NCBI GenBank assembly: GCA_902384585.1
Contig: CABMCJ010000004.1
Location: 572,086 to 636,085 of the forward strand
Direction of reading: 5' to 3'
Length of the DNA stretch: 64,000 bases
Origin: Candidatus Anstonella stagnisolia
GTDB lineage: Archaea > Micrarchaeota > Micrarchaeia > Anstonellales > Anstonellaceae
Shown here: positions 45,554-54,246 of the stretch, in pieces
How positions within the stretch are numbered: the first letter of the stretch is position 1
Layout of the letters: each line of letters starts with the position of its first letter
Made by a program: the position numbers and the translations under genes
Notes under the pieces: generated by a model
Databases searched by the model: none
Told to the model about the DNA's origin: nothing
What the model saw: only the letters and a program-made list of their open reading frames with translations

Positions 45554-47020
45554 ATGCAAAACCCGCCACGCTGCATGTCAACGCAGCATCCCGATAATGT
45601 GAATACTCCTTTTTTTTCCGAGGGTGAAGTGCTGGCGGGCGAGAATGAGATAAAGGAAGCGTACTATGTTTTTTCGCACCTTGGGATACCAGAGCAGATG
45701 TGGGACTACGAAGGCAAGGAAGTGGACAACCACGTAGTGGAGAAATTGCTTGCGCGCTACCCGAAATTCTTTGCGCAAAACAATATCGGGAAGGATGTGC
45801 GCCTCACGCTTCGCGTGCCAAACCCTGCAGTGCAAAAGGGGCAGGGGAAGCTTCTTCTTGAAACCCTTGAGTCAATACCGAGGAACTTCGACATTGCGCA
45901 GATGTGCGGGCAGCAGGGCGCGCCAATATGGGAAGTGATATTGCCGATGACAACGAGCGCGCAGGAGCTTGTGCGCATAAGCGAGTATTATGGGAAAATC
46001 GTAGTCGGGAAGGCGGAAATGAGGGTGGGAAGCGCGAGCGTGCAGGAGTGGATTGGGAAATTCGCCCCGGAAAAAATAAGCATAATACCGCTTGTGGAAA
46101 ATAAGGAGGCGCTGCTTAATGCGCACAACATTGCGGGCGAGTATGCGGCATCGCAAAAATTGGAGGGAATGCGGGTGTTCCTTGCAAGAAGCGACCCTGC
46201 TCTGAACTACGGGGCTGCGTCCGCGGTTCTTCTTGTGAAAATTGCGCTCATGCAAATGCAGGAAATGGGTGAGAAGAATTCCCTTGAGGTGTATCCAATC
46301 ATAGGGGTGGGAAGCGCGCCGTTTAGGGGGAATTTGAAGCCCACGAACGTTGGGAACTGTATGGGGGAATACCCGTCGGTTCAGACTTTCACGCTGCAAT
46401 CCTCTTTCAAATACGACTATGATGAGAAAAATGTGCGGGACTCTGTCGAGGGGCTTAATGCAAGCAAGAGAGGGAAGGCGCTCTTTGTGGACAAGGAAAA
46501 AGCGCTTGGGATTGTGGACAAATTGACGGGTGCGTACCAGCAGGACGTTGCTGCGCTCTCCCCGATAATAGGGATGCTCTCTAAATATGCCCCGCAAAGA
46601 AGGGCAAGGAAGCTGCACATCGGGTTGTTCGGGTACTCGCGCTCATTGCAGGGGATTTCGCTTCCGCGGGCGATTCCGTTTTGTGCCGCGCTTTATTCCA
46701 TCGGGGTGCCGCCTGAGCTTTTGGGGCTGGGAGCATTGGATGGGAAGGGAGTTGAACAGTTGCGGGAAGTTTATGTGAAAATTGACGAGGATATCAAGGA
46801 CAGCGCGCAGTATTTGAATATGAGGAACGTTGAGAAATTGCCTGCGGCTGTGCGCGAAAGGATTGGGCGCGCGCTTGATATTTTTGGCATAAAAGAAGGG
46901 GCAGATTTGGAATATTCGCAAGTGAGCACGGAAATTTGGGAAACATTGCACTCTGAGAACAAGGCTCCCCTCTATGAGCTTATAGCCAAAGCGGCGTGGA
47001 AGCGGAACTTTCTGGGTTAG
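45554..47020 (+). CDS. ppcA: Phosphoenolpyruvate carboxylase, archaeal type
   Basis: This 488-residue enzyme fixes bicarbonate onto phosphoenolpyruvate to give oxaloacetate. The short archaeal form (about 500 residues rather than the 900-residue bacterial form) starts with CMSTQHPDNVNTPFF, a signature of PpcA. Further family blocks include MWDYEGKEVD, CGQQGAPIWEVILPMT, GSAPFRGNLKP and a C-terminal EIWETLHSEN. It supplies four-carbon units for anabolism. It follows the Nudix gene after 3 nt and overlaps the convergent unknown gene by 41 nt. Confidence 0.95.
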   Translation: MQNPPRCMSTQHPDNVNTPFFSEGEVLAGENEIKEAYYVFSHLGIPEQMWDYEGKEVDNHVVEKLLARYPKFFAQNNIGKDVRLTLRVPNPAVQKGQGKLLLETLESIPRNFDIAQMCGQQGAPIWEVILPMTTSAQELVRISEYYGKIVVGKAEMRVGSASVQEWIGKFAPEKISIIPLVENKEALLNAHNIAGEYAASQKLEGMRVFLARSDPALNYGAASAVLLVKIALMQMQEMGEKNSLEVYPIIGVGSAPFRGNLKPTNVGNCMGEYPSVQTFTLQSSFKYDYDEKNVRDSVEGLNASKRGKALFVDKEKALGIVDKLTGAYQQDVAALSPIIGMLSKYAPQRRARKLHIGLFGYSRSLQGISLPRAIPFCAALYSIGVPPELLGLGALDGKGVEQLREVYVKIDEDIKDSAQYLNMRNVEKLPAAVRERIGRALDIFGIKEGADLEYSQVSTEIWETLHSENKAPLYELIAKAAWKRNFLG

Positions 47021-47765
47021 CTGGAACGTGAGCGGCTGATTTTGTGGCATCCGGATTTTCATGCAAATGCTCAAGCAGCACGTTTGTTATCAACTCTACA
47101 TTTTGTGCGGTTGCAGCGGGATTTTGGGTTGCCAAAAGGAGAAGGGAGGCATACATTGGCAGCCGCTGCGCAGTGTGCAATGCATATTGGTTGCAAAGCA
47201 GTTCCACTGCTTTTGAGACAGCGGCACTGAGGACGCTGTCGGAAAAATACCTTTGGGGATTTTGCATCAGATTCCCAAGTTCAATCCACATTCCGTTTCC
47301 GCCAATATCGTCCATGCGCGGCGCTTTTTTGAGGTAAAAAAGGAAAGCCTGCTCGTTTGTTGCAACTGTAGAGAGGGTTGCAAGGCTTGCGGCTGCAAGC
47401 AGCATTGCCTCGGAATCCTTGGATGAGCTTATGTGCATTGCTGCGCTTTCGCAGGCACGCTGGGAGCCAGTGTTTGCCAGAATTTGCGAGAGCATGTTGT
47501 GCACGAACATAAAATCCTTTTTCTCAAGCACATATGCGATTTTCTCCAAATGAGGGGAAGGCACAGTTGTGCCTGGCAAATGGGTATTTTGGGGAGCGGG
47601 CACTAGCAGTAGTATGTCTTCCGTGAGCCCGGCAATTCTAAATGGTTTGATTTCATGCGTATTCCGGAAAGCCCTTGCGCCGCCTGCGCTCGTAATCACT
47701 TTCATTCCAAGCGGCCTTTCCATTAACACAAGCCCTTTTGCAAGCGGGCGATAGCTGAGTGTCAT
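46980..47765 (-). CDS. Helical protein of unknown function
   Basis: This 261-residue protein begins with a small beta-rich part (about 1-80, with KVITSAGGARAF), then about 170 residues of helices rich in Ala and Leu that look like a helical-repeat fold. A polar tail ends it. No signal peptide or membrane helix is seen. The ATG at 47765 is supported by TATATAAAAA (47785-47795), 20-30 bp upstream, giving a leaderless mRNA. The longer frame would add 56 odd residues. The 3' end overlaps ppcA by 41 nt. No family is recognised. Confidence 0.65.
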   Translation of the reverse strand: MTLSYRPLAKGLVLMERPLGMKVITSAGGARAFRNTHEIKPFRIAGLTEDILLLVPAPQNTHLPGTTVPSPHLEKIAYVLEKKDFMFVHNMLSQILANTGSQRACESAAMHISSSKDSEAMLLAAASLATLSTVATNEQAFLFYLKKAPRMDDIGGNGMWIELGNLMQNPQRYFSDSVLSAAVSKAVELLCNQYALHTAQRLPMYASLLLLATQNPAATAQNVELITNVLLEHLHENPDATKSAAHVPANPESSASTPLWL

Positions 47766-47816
47766 GCCATAAATGTGGGGATTGTTATATAAAAAGGTAT
47801 CGAGGAATGGCGCTTG

Positions 47817-47826
47817 CTTTAAAAAC
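47817..47826 (+). promoter_or_regulatory. TATA box of the L7Ae operon
   Basis: CTTTAAAAAC predicts transcription start near 47848. The mRNA leader would then be about 40 nt long and would contain the kink-loop-like element described at 47862-47882. Confidence 0.55.
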
Positions 47827-47861
47827 TTATACGAACAAATAGATTTGCTCTTTTTCAGGGG

Positions 47862-47882
47862 CACCAATGAACAAGTGAGGTG
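47862..47882 (+). promoter_or_regulatory. Kink-loop-like L7Ae binding element over the Shine-Dalgarno site
   Basis: The leader reads CACC-AAT-GA-ACAAGT-GA-GGTG. CACC (47862-47865) pairs with GGTG (47879-47882), a 3-nt bulge AAT follows, and GA (47869-47870) faces GA (47877-47878), ready to make the two sheared G-A pairs of a kink-turn. The remaining six bases form a loop (kink-loop). The GAGGTG Shine-Dalgarno sequence, ending 5 nt before ATG, is entirely inside it. L7Ae binds such motifs, and autoregulation of its mRNA through a leader kink-turn has been reported in archaea, so this is a likely negative-feedback switch (inference). Confidence 0.6.
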
Positions 47883-47887
47883 GAAAC

Positions 47888-48385
47888 ATGAAAAGTTACG
47901 TGAAGTTTGAGACTCCAAAGGATGTAGCCGCAAAGGCGCTTGAAGCAGTCACAATGGCAAACGATACTGGCAAGGTGCGCAAAGGCACCAACGAAGCCAC
48001 AAAAGCCATTGAGGGCGGCGTTGCAACGCTTGTCGTAATTGCGGAAGACGTTGAGCCTGAGGAGATTGTGATGCACCTCCCGACGCTTTGCGCGGAAAAG
48101 GGCGTCCCGTACTGCTATGTTGCTACCAAGAAAGAATTGGGAAGCGCGGCAGGGATTCCGGTTCCAACTGCAGCGGTTGCGATTGAAAAGCAGGGAAGCG
48201 CGGCTGAGATAGTGCGCTCGATTGCGGAAAAGCTCAAGCAACCTGTAAAGGCAGAGGGCAAATCCGAGGCAAAGCCAAAGGCTGAGCACAAGGAAGAGAA
48301 GAAGCATGAGGCTCCAAAGGCAGACAAGCCTGCCGAAGCAAAGAAAGAGGCAAAGCCAAAGGCGAAAAAGGAAAAGAAAGAGTAA
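47888..48385 (+). CDS. rpl7ae: 50S ribosomal protein L7Ae / kink-turn binder
   Basis: This 165-residue protein has the L7Ae core in residues 1-115, with the RNA-binding [13 protein letters not shown] motif near residue 32 and the [17 protein letters not shown] loop near 80. L7Ae is part of the ribosome, of box C/D and H/ACA guide RNPs, and of archaeal RNase P. About 50 extra residues of Lys/Glu/Ala/Pro repeats follow the core, which most archaeal L7Ae proteins lack. It is the first gene of a run with S28e (19 nt later), L24e and Ndk. Its leader carries a putative L7Ae-binding site. Confidence 0.96.
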   Translation: MKSYVKFETPKDVAAKALEAVTMANDTGKVRKGTNEATKAIEGGVATLVVIAEDVEPEEIVMHLPTLCAEKGVPYCYVATKKELGSAAGIPVPTAAVAIEKQGSAAEIVRSIAEKLKQPVKAEGKSEAKPKAEHKEEKKHEAPKADKPAEAKKEAKPKAKKEKKE

Positions 48386-48404
48386 GTGAGGTTTAGGTGT
48401 ATTC

Positions 48405-48614
48405 ATGGCAAACGAAGCGATACCGGTTGAAGTGGCAGAAGTGCGCGTAAAGACGGGCATCCACGGCGAGGTTTACCAGGTCATGTGCAAAATCCTTGAT
48501 GGCAAGGACAAGGGCAGGGTAATCCGAAGGAACGTGAAGGGGCCTGTAAGGAAAGGCGACATCATAATGCTGCTTGAGACCGAGCGCGAAGCAAAGGAAA
48601 TAAAAGCGAGGTAA
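48405..48614 (+). CDS. rps28e: 30S ribosomal protein S28e
   Basis: This 69-residue OB-fold small-subunit protein has the S28e signature [19 protein letters not shown] and the conserved C-terminus [12 protein letters not shown]. It is between L7Ae (19 nt) and L24e (4 nt), the canonical archaeal order. Confidence 0.96.
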   Translation: MANEAIPVEVAEVRVKTGIHGEVYQVMCKILDGKDKGRVIRRNVKGPVRKGDIIMLLETEREAKEIKAR

Positions 48615-48618
48615 GAAA

Positions 48619-48876
48619 ATGTTTTGTTCTTTCTGCAACAACACTATAGCAAGGGGCACGGGAATGCTGTACGTGAGAAAAGACGGCAGCGTGCTCTCAT
48701 TTTGCTCGCAAAAGTGCAAGCGCAACCTCCTGCATTTGGGGAGGGAAGGAAGGCTCACGAAATGGACGAACAAGGGTCTCGCGCTTGCGCAGCATGAGGG
48801 CAAGGAAAAGAAGGAATCCGTGCTTGGAAAGGAAATTGCGGACAAGCTTGCGGCTAAAAAGGACGCAAAGAAGTAA
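48619..48876 (+). CDS. rpl24e: 50S ribosomal protein L24e
   Basis: This 85-residue zinc-binding protein has CSFCNN and SFCSQKCKRN, four cysteines forming the L24e zinc site, followed by a helix. About 30 extra charged residues at the C-terminus follow the minimal core of about 55. It begins 4 nt after S28e and ends 27 nt before Ndk. Confidence 0.95.
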   Translation: MFCSFCNNTIARGTGMLYVRKDGSVLSFCSQKCKRNLLHLGREGRLTKWTNKGLALAQHEGKEKKESVLGKEIADKLAAKKDAKK

Positions 48877-48903
48877 TCCGGGCAGATTCCAAGGGGTGTC
48901 GTT

Positions 48904-49368
48904 ATGATGGAGCGCACGCTAATTATACTGAAACCCGACTGCATGCAAAGAAGGATGTGCGGCGAGGTCTTTTCGCGTTTTGAGAAAAGGGGATTCAAGG
49001 TAGCCGCATGCAAAATGCTGCGCATGAGTGAAAAACTCTGCGAAGAGCACTATGCGCACATAAAGGACAAGCCGTTTTTCCCAAGGATAAAGGAATTCAT
49101 GACTAGTGCGCCGGTCATTGTGATGGTGCTTGAGGGGAAAGAGATTGTAAGGCTCGTGCGCGACATGCTGGGCGTCACAAATGCTAGGAATGCGGCTGTT
49201 GGAACAATAAGGGGGGACTTTGCACTTTCAAACATGATGAACCTGGTGCATGCGTCCGACAGCGTTGAGACTGCGCAAAAAGAGATTGCGCGCTTCTTCA
49301 AGAAGGATGAACTATTTGAATGGAAGGGAACCCTTGAAAACAGCACTTACGGAACTGACGAACTTTAA
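48904..49368 (+). CDS. ndk: Nucleoside diphosphate kinase
   Basis: This 154-residue enzyme equilibrates nucleoside tri- and diphosphates by a phosphohistidine intermediate. The catalytic histidine is His116 in NLVHASDS, and the family's RTLIILKPDC start and GTIRGDFAL motif are intact. A second ATG one codon later is equally possible. It closes the L7Ae-S28e-L24e-Ndk group known from many archaea, though the usual following infB is absent here. Confidence 0.96.
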   Translation: MMERTLIILKPDCMQRRMCGEVFSRFEKRGFKVAACKMLRMSEKLCEEHYAHIKDKPFFPRIKEFMTSAPVIVMVLEGKEIVRLVRDMLGVTNARNAAVGTIRGDFALSNMMNLVHASDSVETAQKEIARFFKKDELFEWKGTLENSTYGTDEL

Positions 49369-49370
49369 AG

Positions 49371-51107
49371 TTACCTTCTTTTGCGGTGCGCGTGCACAGG
49401 CAGATTTCTTGGAGCATGCTTTTCTTTTAGTGCCATTGACATTTGCACAGGAGGCAAATCTTTTGAGAAAGGATGAAGATTGGGGATGTGTTGGGAGTCA
49501 GGCATGTTCTGCTGCAGTGAGTTGGATGCAACGGTTGCCTTTACAACGTAGCCCACGTTCTCGCGTATGTTTTGCATCAGCTCTTCCATATCTTCGGTGG
49601 CACGCTGGAAGCTTGTCTCGTGCCATGGGGAAGCTGGGTCTTTTTGAAGTGCCTCAAGCATGCGCTCCACTACTGCCTGCGCGCCTCCGTTGTAGCCTGC
49701 GGCAAGCGCGCACGTTGTCTGCAATTCGCTTGAGTAAAGGGCATGCAGGGGGTCCCTCATCCCATGCTCTTCAAGGAGAGTTATGAGCTCAAGGCGCGTG
49801 GAAAGGGTGTTCAGGAGAATTTTGTTTGAGTGCAGCAAGCGCTTTGTTTCTTTTGTTTGTTTTTTCCTGGCAAGCTCGCTTATGCGCGCGTTCACCTCCG
49901 AAATTTTAGACTGCATCTCGGAGCTGCTGGTGCCGATTATTGTTTCAAGGGAACCCAGCACGTCGATGTGGTGGAAGTTCGCCATCATTAAAGATGAGTA
50001 GATGTCGCCGCTTGAAGTTTTTTCGCCGCTCCAGCGCGGGCGGTAGTTTGAAGCGAGCGCCCACCTGTCAAAAACCTTTTGTATGCCGTAATTTTTGAAC
50101 AGGTCTTTCCTTGTTTTTGGCATTACCTGCACCATGCCGCGCGCTCCTGCGCTGCTTACCGTGAGCAGCTTGGACTCTGCGCCGTTTGTTGCCACGTGGT
50201 AGAGCAGGCGCGAGATTGCGCGGCGCATTGATGTGCCGTTGCCAAGGTTCTCCGGGCCTATTTGCTCTATGAGCGAGATAAGCACATTCATGTTGTTTGG
50301 GACCTTGCCCAAAAATCCGCATGCGCGCGCATTGCCAGAATAATCCAGTATTGCGCCCCGCATGAGCGTGTCAACCTCGGAGAGGTATGCAAGCCCTGTT
50401 TTTGCCATATCACCCGAAGCAAGCTGCTCGCAATAAGGGGTGACTATAAAGAAGCGGCTGCCGTGGGTTGAGGTTACAACAAAGAGTTTTACTGCGAGTG
50501 CGACCCAGGTTTCATCAGGCGCTCCCCTGCGGGATATCTTGAGCTGTGAGTATGAGCCGCTTGGGTCAAGGTCTTCGCGCGGAATTTGGACCCCGAGTGG
50601 GACTTCTTTTGGCTGCCCGTATGCCCTGCGGACTGAAAATCCCCTGTCTTTGCTTGTTTTTGCGTCGCCTGGTTCCGGGCGCTCGGTTATTATTATGCGG
50701 CGATTGGCAAGGCTGTTGTCTTTGCCAAGCTGCGCTATTGCAATTGCCTGCTCGCCTTTCTTTAAGCCATTGAAATTAGTTAGTGCAGCGCGCGCATTGC
50801 CTATTTCTTTTAGCAAAGCGGCGGGCTCAACTGTTTTTGGGGCGTTGAGAACTGCCTCAAAATCCGCGCGCGTCCTTGAGAGAAGAAGCTCGTGGGAAGA
50901 CAGTGGGAGTATGCGCAGCGCCTCGGTCTTTGGTTCGTGGGAGTGGAATATGAGTGCGCACCCTACGGCTATGCCTGCAAGAGGGAGGCCTATGCTTAAT
51001 CCTGCTTTTCTCCAGTTTATTTTGCCCCCTGGCCCGTGCAGCTGCTGATGCGCAAAATCCCTGCCTATATAGCCAGGGTTGGTAGGGTGCCGTCTAGCCA
51101 GTGTCAT
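49371..51107 (-). CDS. Membrane-anchored lytic-transglycosylase-like protein
   Basis: This 578-residue protein has a short basic N-terminus, a membrane helix (about residues 36-55) and a long outer part. Residues 311-331 match the SLT-type lytic transglycosylase motif: ES (Glu311, the expected catalytic acid), then S-x-AGARGMVQVMPKT. A later AGYNGG (470-475) matches the AYNAG motif. These enzymes cleave the glycan strand of bacterial peptidoglycan, which archaea lack, so the target is puzzling; in bacteria they often open the wall for secretion systems or phages. A GTTTATAAAC box lies 22-31 bp upstream. No bacterial neighbours suggest a recent prophage. It converges with ndk, 2 nt away. Confidence 0.75.
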   Translation of the reverse strand: MTLARRHPTNPGYIGRDFAHQQLHGPGGKINWRKAGLSIGLPLAGIAVGCALIFHSHEPKTEALRILPLSSHELLLSRTRADFEAVLNAPKTVEPAALLKEIGNARAALTNFNGLKKGEQAIAIAQLGKDNSLANRRIIITERPEPGDAKTSKDRGFSVRRAYGQPKEVPLGVQIPREDLDPSGSYSQLKISRRGAPDETWVALAVKLFVVTSTHGSRFFIVTPYCEQLASGDMAKTGLAYLSEVDTLMRGAILDYSGNARACGFLGKVPNNMNVLISLIEQIGPENLGNGTSMRRAISRLLYHVATNGAESKLLTVSSAGARGMVQVMPKTRKDLFKNYGIQKVFDRWALASNYRPRWSGEKTSSGDIYSSLMMANFHHIDVLGSLETIIGTSSSEMQSKISEVNARISELARKKQTKETKRLLHSNKILLNTLSTRLELITLLEEHGMRDPLHALYSSELQTTCALAAGYNGGAQAVVERMLEALQKDPASPWHETSFQRATEDMEELMQNIRENVGYVVKATVASNSLQQNMPDSQHIPNLHPFSKDLPPVQMSMALKEKHAPRNLPVHAHRKRR

Positions 51108-51128
51108 GTTATATTTATAGATGTGTTA

Positions 51129-51138
51129 GTTTATAAAC
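51129..51138 (-). promoter_or_regulatory. TATA box of the transglycosylase-like gene
   Basis: GTTTATAAAC lies 22-31 bp upstream of the ATG at 51107 on the minus strand, consistent with a leaderless transcript. Confidence 0.5.
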
Positions 51139-51159
51139 ATTTCTGGAAAAGAAGGGGAA

Positions 51160-51205
51160 GGGAAAATAAAAACAAAAAAAGAGGGGAAGAGCCTACTGGC
51201 TCTTC
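51160..51205 (-). terminator. Hairpin plus U-tract terminator of the Ig-like surface-protein gene
   Basis: GAAGAGCC-TACT-GGCTCTTC (51186-51205) is a perfect 8-bp dyad. On the minus strand it is followed by CCCTCTTTTTTTGTTTTTATTTT. The hairpin overlaps the stop codon. It resembles an intrinsic terminator; in archaea the U-tract alone can suffice. Confidence 0.65.
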
Positions 51206-53580
51206 TTGCCTGCAAAGAACGTGTATGCGGCAAAGAGGACTGCGAGGGCAAGTATTGTCATGCCCGCAAGCTCAAGAAGCTGCGAAACGTCCTTTGCGCC
51301 CGCGAATGCCGCGACTGCGGCAAGCACGCCCGTGCCCTTTGTGCCCTCCACTGTTGCATTGAGGGACTTTTCCCCGTTAAGGAGAAGAGAGGGGGCTGCG
51401 AAAGCGCTTATCATTTCGGCGCTAAGGGCGCGCGGGATGCGGTAGGTGTAGGATGCCTTTTGCCCGCCGGAGAGCGCGCTTACCTTCCAGTAGAAAGTGC
51501 CGGGCGCGGTTGATGAGAAGCGCGGGTAAGAGGTGAATGCGAGCGAGCGCACGTCCGAGAACACTGAGGATGGGACTGTTTCCGCAACCTCGAAATCCAG
51601 AAGGGGCGCCTGCGCGCTGTTTGTGTAGGTTGTTGTGATGTCGGTGTAGTAGGAAGATGCGCCATCGTTGTCCACGGATTTTCGCACGCTGAAGGTGCGC
51701 GCAAAGTTTGCGCTTATGATTTCCTTTTCAAGCACGATTGAGGAGCCTGCTGCCTGCGCGAAAGAAAGCGAGCCGGGCGCTGCCGCCACTGAACCGCTGC
51801 CTGCACTTTCGCAGGGCGATAGGTAGAATGATACCCTGCCCTCGCGCATGCCGTCCTTTGAGGCAACGAGCTCGTAGTCGCCCTCCTTTCCTGTTTTGAG
51901 CGTTGCGCCGCCAAAGTGGTCTGAAAGCGACTGCGAAACAAGTATTGTTTTGCCGCCTTCCTTGAGGTAGAGGCTTACTGTTGCGCCGCTTATTGTGCTG
52001 CCCCATTCGCTCACTGTTGCTTCAACAGGGTTGCCTGCGCAGCTGCGCTTTGCGTTCACGCCTGCCGCGCTGCCTACTGCCCCTCCCGAAGATGGGGTGC
52101 TGCCTGCGCCTGCAAAAGAGCCCGCGCTGCCGCCTGCCTGGGGAGGCTGTGGAATTGTGTATACGCCCACAGATGCGTTTGCTCCCAGCTCATTGTAGAG
52201 TGCTGACACTGTTGCATTGCCTTCGGAGGCTGCAGTGAAGAAACCGGATGCATTTATTGTGCCCGCGGTTCCCTGCACGCTCCAGTTCGCCTCGGTTGTG
52301 AGGAAAGAGTCCCTGAAATCGTCGGATGCGTTCACGTAGAACTGCACTGATTCGCCTTTTGCGAGCGTAACGTTTTGCGGGAAAATTGAAACAGACGTGA
52401 TGTTGCCCATGAGCACCTCAAGGGGTATGCTGCACGAATAGCGCGAATCTGCGGAAGCTGCGCTTATGGTGCCGATGCCGGATTTGAGGGGCTGGAAAGT
52501 TGCGCTCGTGTTGGAGCCGATTGGTATTGCGAACACGTAGGAGATTGTTGAGTCCCAGTTCATGAGCGGGCAGTCTGCCGAAACTGCGTTGTCAAAGCAG
52601 GTTGCGTTCAGGTCTGCATTTTCGCCCACCACCATGCGCAAGCTTGGAGGGGTTATGTTGCACGTGCGGGAAATGTAGGCATCCACTGATGCGTTTGCCA
52701 AAAGCCCGTTCCAGCGCGCAGTCACTGTTGCATTGCCTTCCTCAAGAGCGCTGAAAAGCCCGTCTGGGTTTATTGTGCCTGCGTTGCCTTCAGCGGACCA
52801 GTTCACCTGCGCCGCGTTTGGCACCATTGAGTTGTTGAAATCGTCAAAGCCGCGCACTGAAAACTGCACAGAATCGCCTACAGGCAGGTATGCGGATGGG
52901 GGCGAGACAACAAGGCTTGTCACGTTGCCCATTGTAATTATTACGGACGCGCTGCAAGAATAGTTGCCGTCCGCGCTTGAAACGGAAATTGCGCCGTTGC
53001 CGATGCGGTTGGGGTGGAAAACCGCGGTCGCATTCACGTCGCCGATATTTGAGAAGGTGCCAATGCCTGACTGCCAGCCCATTTGCGGGCATGCAGACTG
53101 TGCGCCGTCCACAAAGCATTCTGCAAGCATGGGCATTATGTCGCCAAGCTGCAAAAGGAAATCGTTCGGGGTCACGTTGCAGGAATAAACCTGCGCCGGG
53201 TCCCTTCTGGGCAAGGCGCGTGCAGCCTGCAGGCTGTTTGAAACGTTTATGGCGATTGCATTCTTGTTTAAGAGCATTGAATCGGTAATTTTTGAATTCT
53301 TGGACTTGTACAGGCCCTCGCCAACGTATCCGCTAAGCCCGGTTGTTGCGCTTGAGGGCAAAGAAGTTTGGGCGAGGGAGCTTGGGGGATTGGAAATTGC
53401 GCTGGAAACTGAAGTGGCAGTGGCTGGAATCGGGGGTGCGGCGGGCGTGGAAGGCTGCATTGTTGAGGGCGGCGGGCTTGTTGAGGGAGGCGCGGCTGTT
53501 TGTGCCACGCTTTCCGGCGCGGTGGCTGCAAAGAGTGCGCCAAGGAGCAGCAAGAAAGCAAATAATACGCCAAATTTCAT
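51193..53580 (-). CDS. Ig-like repeat surface protein, signal peptide and C-terminal anchor
   Basis: This 795-residue protein has a signal peptide at residues 1-20. A Pro/Ser/Thr-rich stalk follows (about 25-75), then a duplicated unit of about 175 residues, each with a Cys-containing part (CNVTPNDF or CNITPPSL) and an Ig-like domain starting MGNVTSLVVSP or MGNITSVSIFP, similar to bacterial Big_2 domains. Next come Gly/Ser-rich linkers, a carboxypeptidase-regulatory-like domain around residues 525-590, a further beta domain, and a C-terminal membrane helix near 765-788 with a basic end. Many NxS/T sites suit N-glycosylation. It is probably a surface adhesin or S-layer-associated protein. A GAGGTGA ribosome site precedes ATG. 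Confidence 0.85.
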   Translation of the reverse strand: MKFGVLFAFLLLLGALFAATAPESVAQTAAPPSTSPPPSTMQPSTPAAPPIPATATSVSSAISNPPSSLAQTSLPSSATTGLSGYVGEGLYKSKNSKITDSMLLNKNAIAINVSNSLQAARALPRRDPAQVYSCNVTPNDFLLQLGDIMPMLAECFVDGAQSACPQMGWQSGIGTFSNIGDVNATAVFHPNRIGNGAISVSSADGNYSCSASVIITMGNVTSLVVSPPSAYLPVGDSVQFSVRGFDDFNNSMVPNAAQVNWSAEGNAGTINPDGLFSALEEGNATVTARWNGLLANASVDAYISRTCNITPPSLRMVVGENADLNATCFDNAVSADCPLMNWDSTISYVFAIPIGSNTSATFQPLKSGIGTISAASADSRYSCSIPLEVLMGNITSVSIFPQNVTLAKGESVQFYVNASDDFRDSFLTTEANWSVQGTAGTINASGFFTAASEGNATVSALYNELGANASVGVYTIPQPPQAGGSAGSFAGAGSTPSSGGAVGSAAGVNAKRSCAGNPVEATVSEWGSTISGATVSLYLKEGGKTILVSQSLSDHFGGATLKTGKEGDYELVASKDGMREGRVSFYLSPCESAGSGSVAAAPGSLSFAQAAGSSIVLEKEIISANFARTFSVRKSVDNDGASSYYTDITTTYTNSAQAPLLDFEVAETVPSSVFSDVRSLAFTSYPRFSSTAPGTFYWKVSALSGGQKASYTYRIPRALSAEMISAFAAPSLLLNGEKSLNATVEGTKGTGVLAAVAAFAGAKDVSQLLELAGMTILALAVLFAAYTFFAGKKSQ

Positions 53581-53632
53581 GTTTTCACCTCAAAAGATAT
53601 CTTTAGTAATATTGTATAGAGTGTTTATATAC
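53581..53632 (-). promoter_or_regulatory. Promoter and ribosome binding site of the Ig-like surface-protein gene
   Basis: TATA-like sequence CGTATATAAA at 53623-53632 and GAGGTGAAAAC immediately before ATG (53580). The transcript would have a leader of about 20 nt with a strong Shine-Dalgarno site, unlike the leaderless neighbours. Confidence 0.5.
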
Positions 53633-53734
53633 GTTTGCTTGATTTAACACAAAATAAAACCCGCATGTTATGACAAGGGTTTTAAGCAATAGTGCAAAAG
53701 GAAAATGGGGAAGTGATGCACACAAAGTGAGACT

Positions 53735-54223
53735 ATGATATTGCCAAAGCACATGATAGAAGAACGCAAAGCGGTCGCGGGAATCGCGCACCAGTCGCAG
53801 ATGCAGCCTGTCGGGGTGGACCTGACGCTTGGAGAGCTGCACGCATTTGAGACTGACGGGAAAATAGACTTTGACAATTCGAAAAGGAGATTGCCAAGGA
53901 CAAGGAAGCTGGAATTTGAAAATGAGATAAAACTGGAAAAAGGGTGCTACAAAGTGATTTTCAACGAGCACGTGCACATACCGTCCGACTGCGCGGCATT
54001 CGGGTTCCCCCGCTCCTCGCTGCTTAGGTGCGGGGCGAACATGCACTGTGCTGTATGGGACCCTGGGTATGACGGGAGGAGCGAATCGCTGCTTGTGGTT
54101 GAAAACCCGCATGGGATTGTGCTTGAGAAAAATGCAAAGCTCGCGCAGCTTGTGTTTGTGAAATTGGCGGAAGAGGCAAAGGAACTGTATAATGGAGTGT
54201 ATAAAGGGGAGAACAAAAGGTAG
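53735..54223 (+). CDS. dUTPase/dCTP deaminase family protein
   Basis: This 162-residue trimer-type enzyme of the dUTPase/Dcd superfamily has the nucleotide-binding segments PRSSLLRCGA, WDPGYDGRSESLLVV and AKLAQLVFVKL. It either hydrolyses dUTP or deaminates dCTP, lowering uracil in DNA and supplying dUMP. The motif set is close to the archaeal dUTPase, but the difference cannot be settled by eye. It is 23 nt before leucyl aminopeptidase. A TTTTAAG TATA-like box lies about 45 bp upstream. Confidence 0.85.
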   Translation: MILPKHMIEERKAVAGIAHQSQMQPVGVDLTLGELHAFETDGKIDFDNSKRRLPRTRKLEFENEIKLEKGCYKVIFNEHVHIPSDCAAFGFPRSSLLRCGANMHCAVWDPGYDGRSESLLVVENPHGIVLEKNAKLAQLVFVKLAEEAKELYNGVYKGENKR

Positions 54224-54246
54224 TTTGTTGAACCAGGGTGGTTTGG

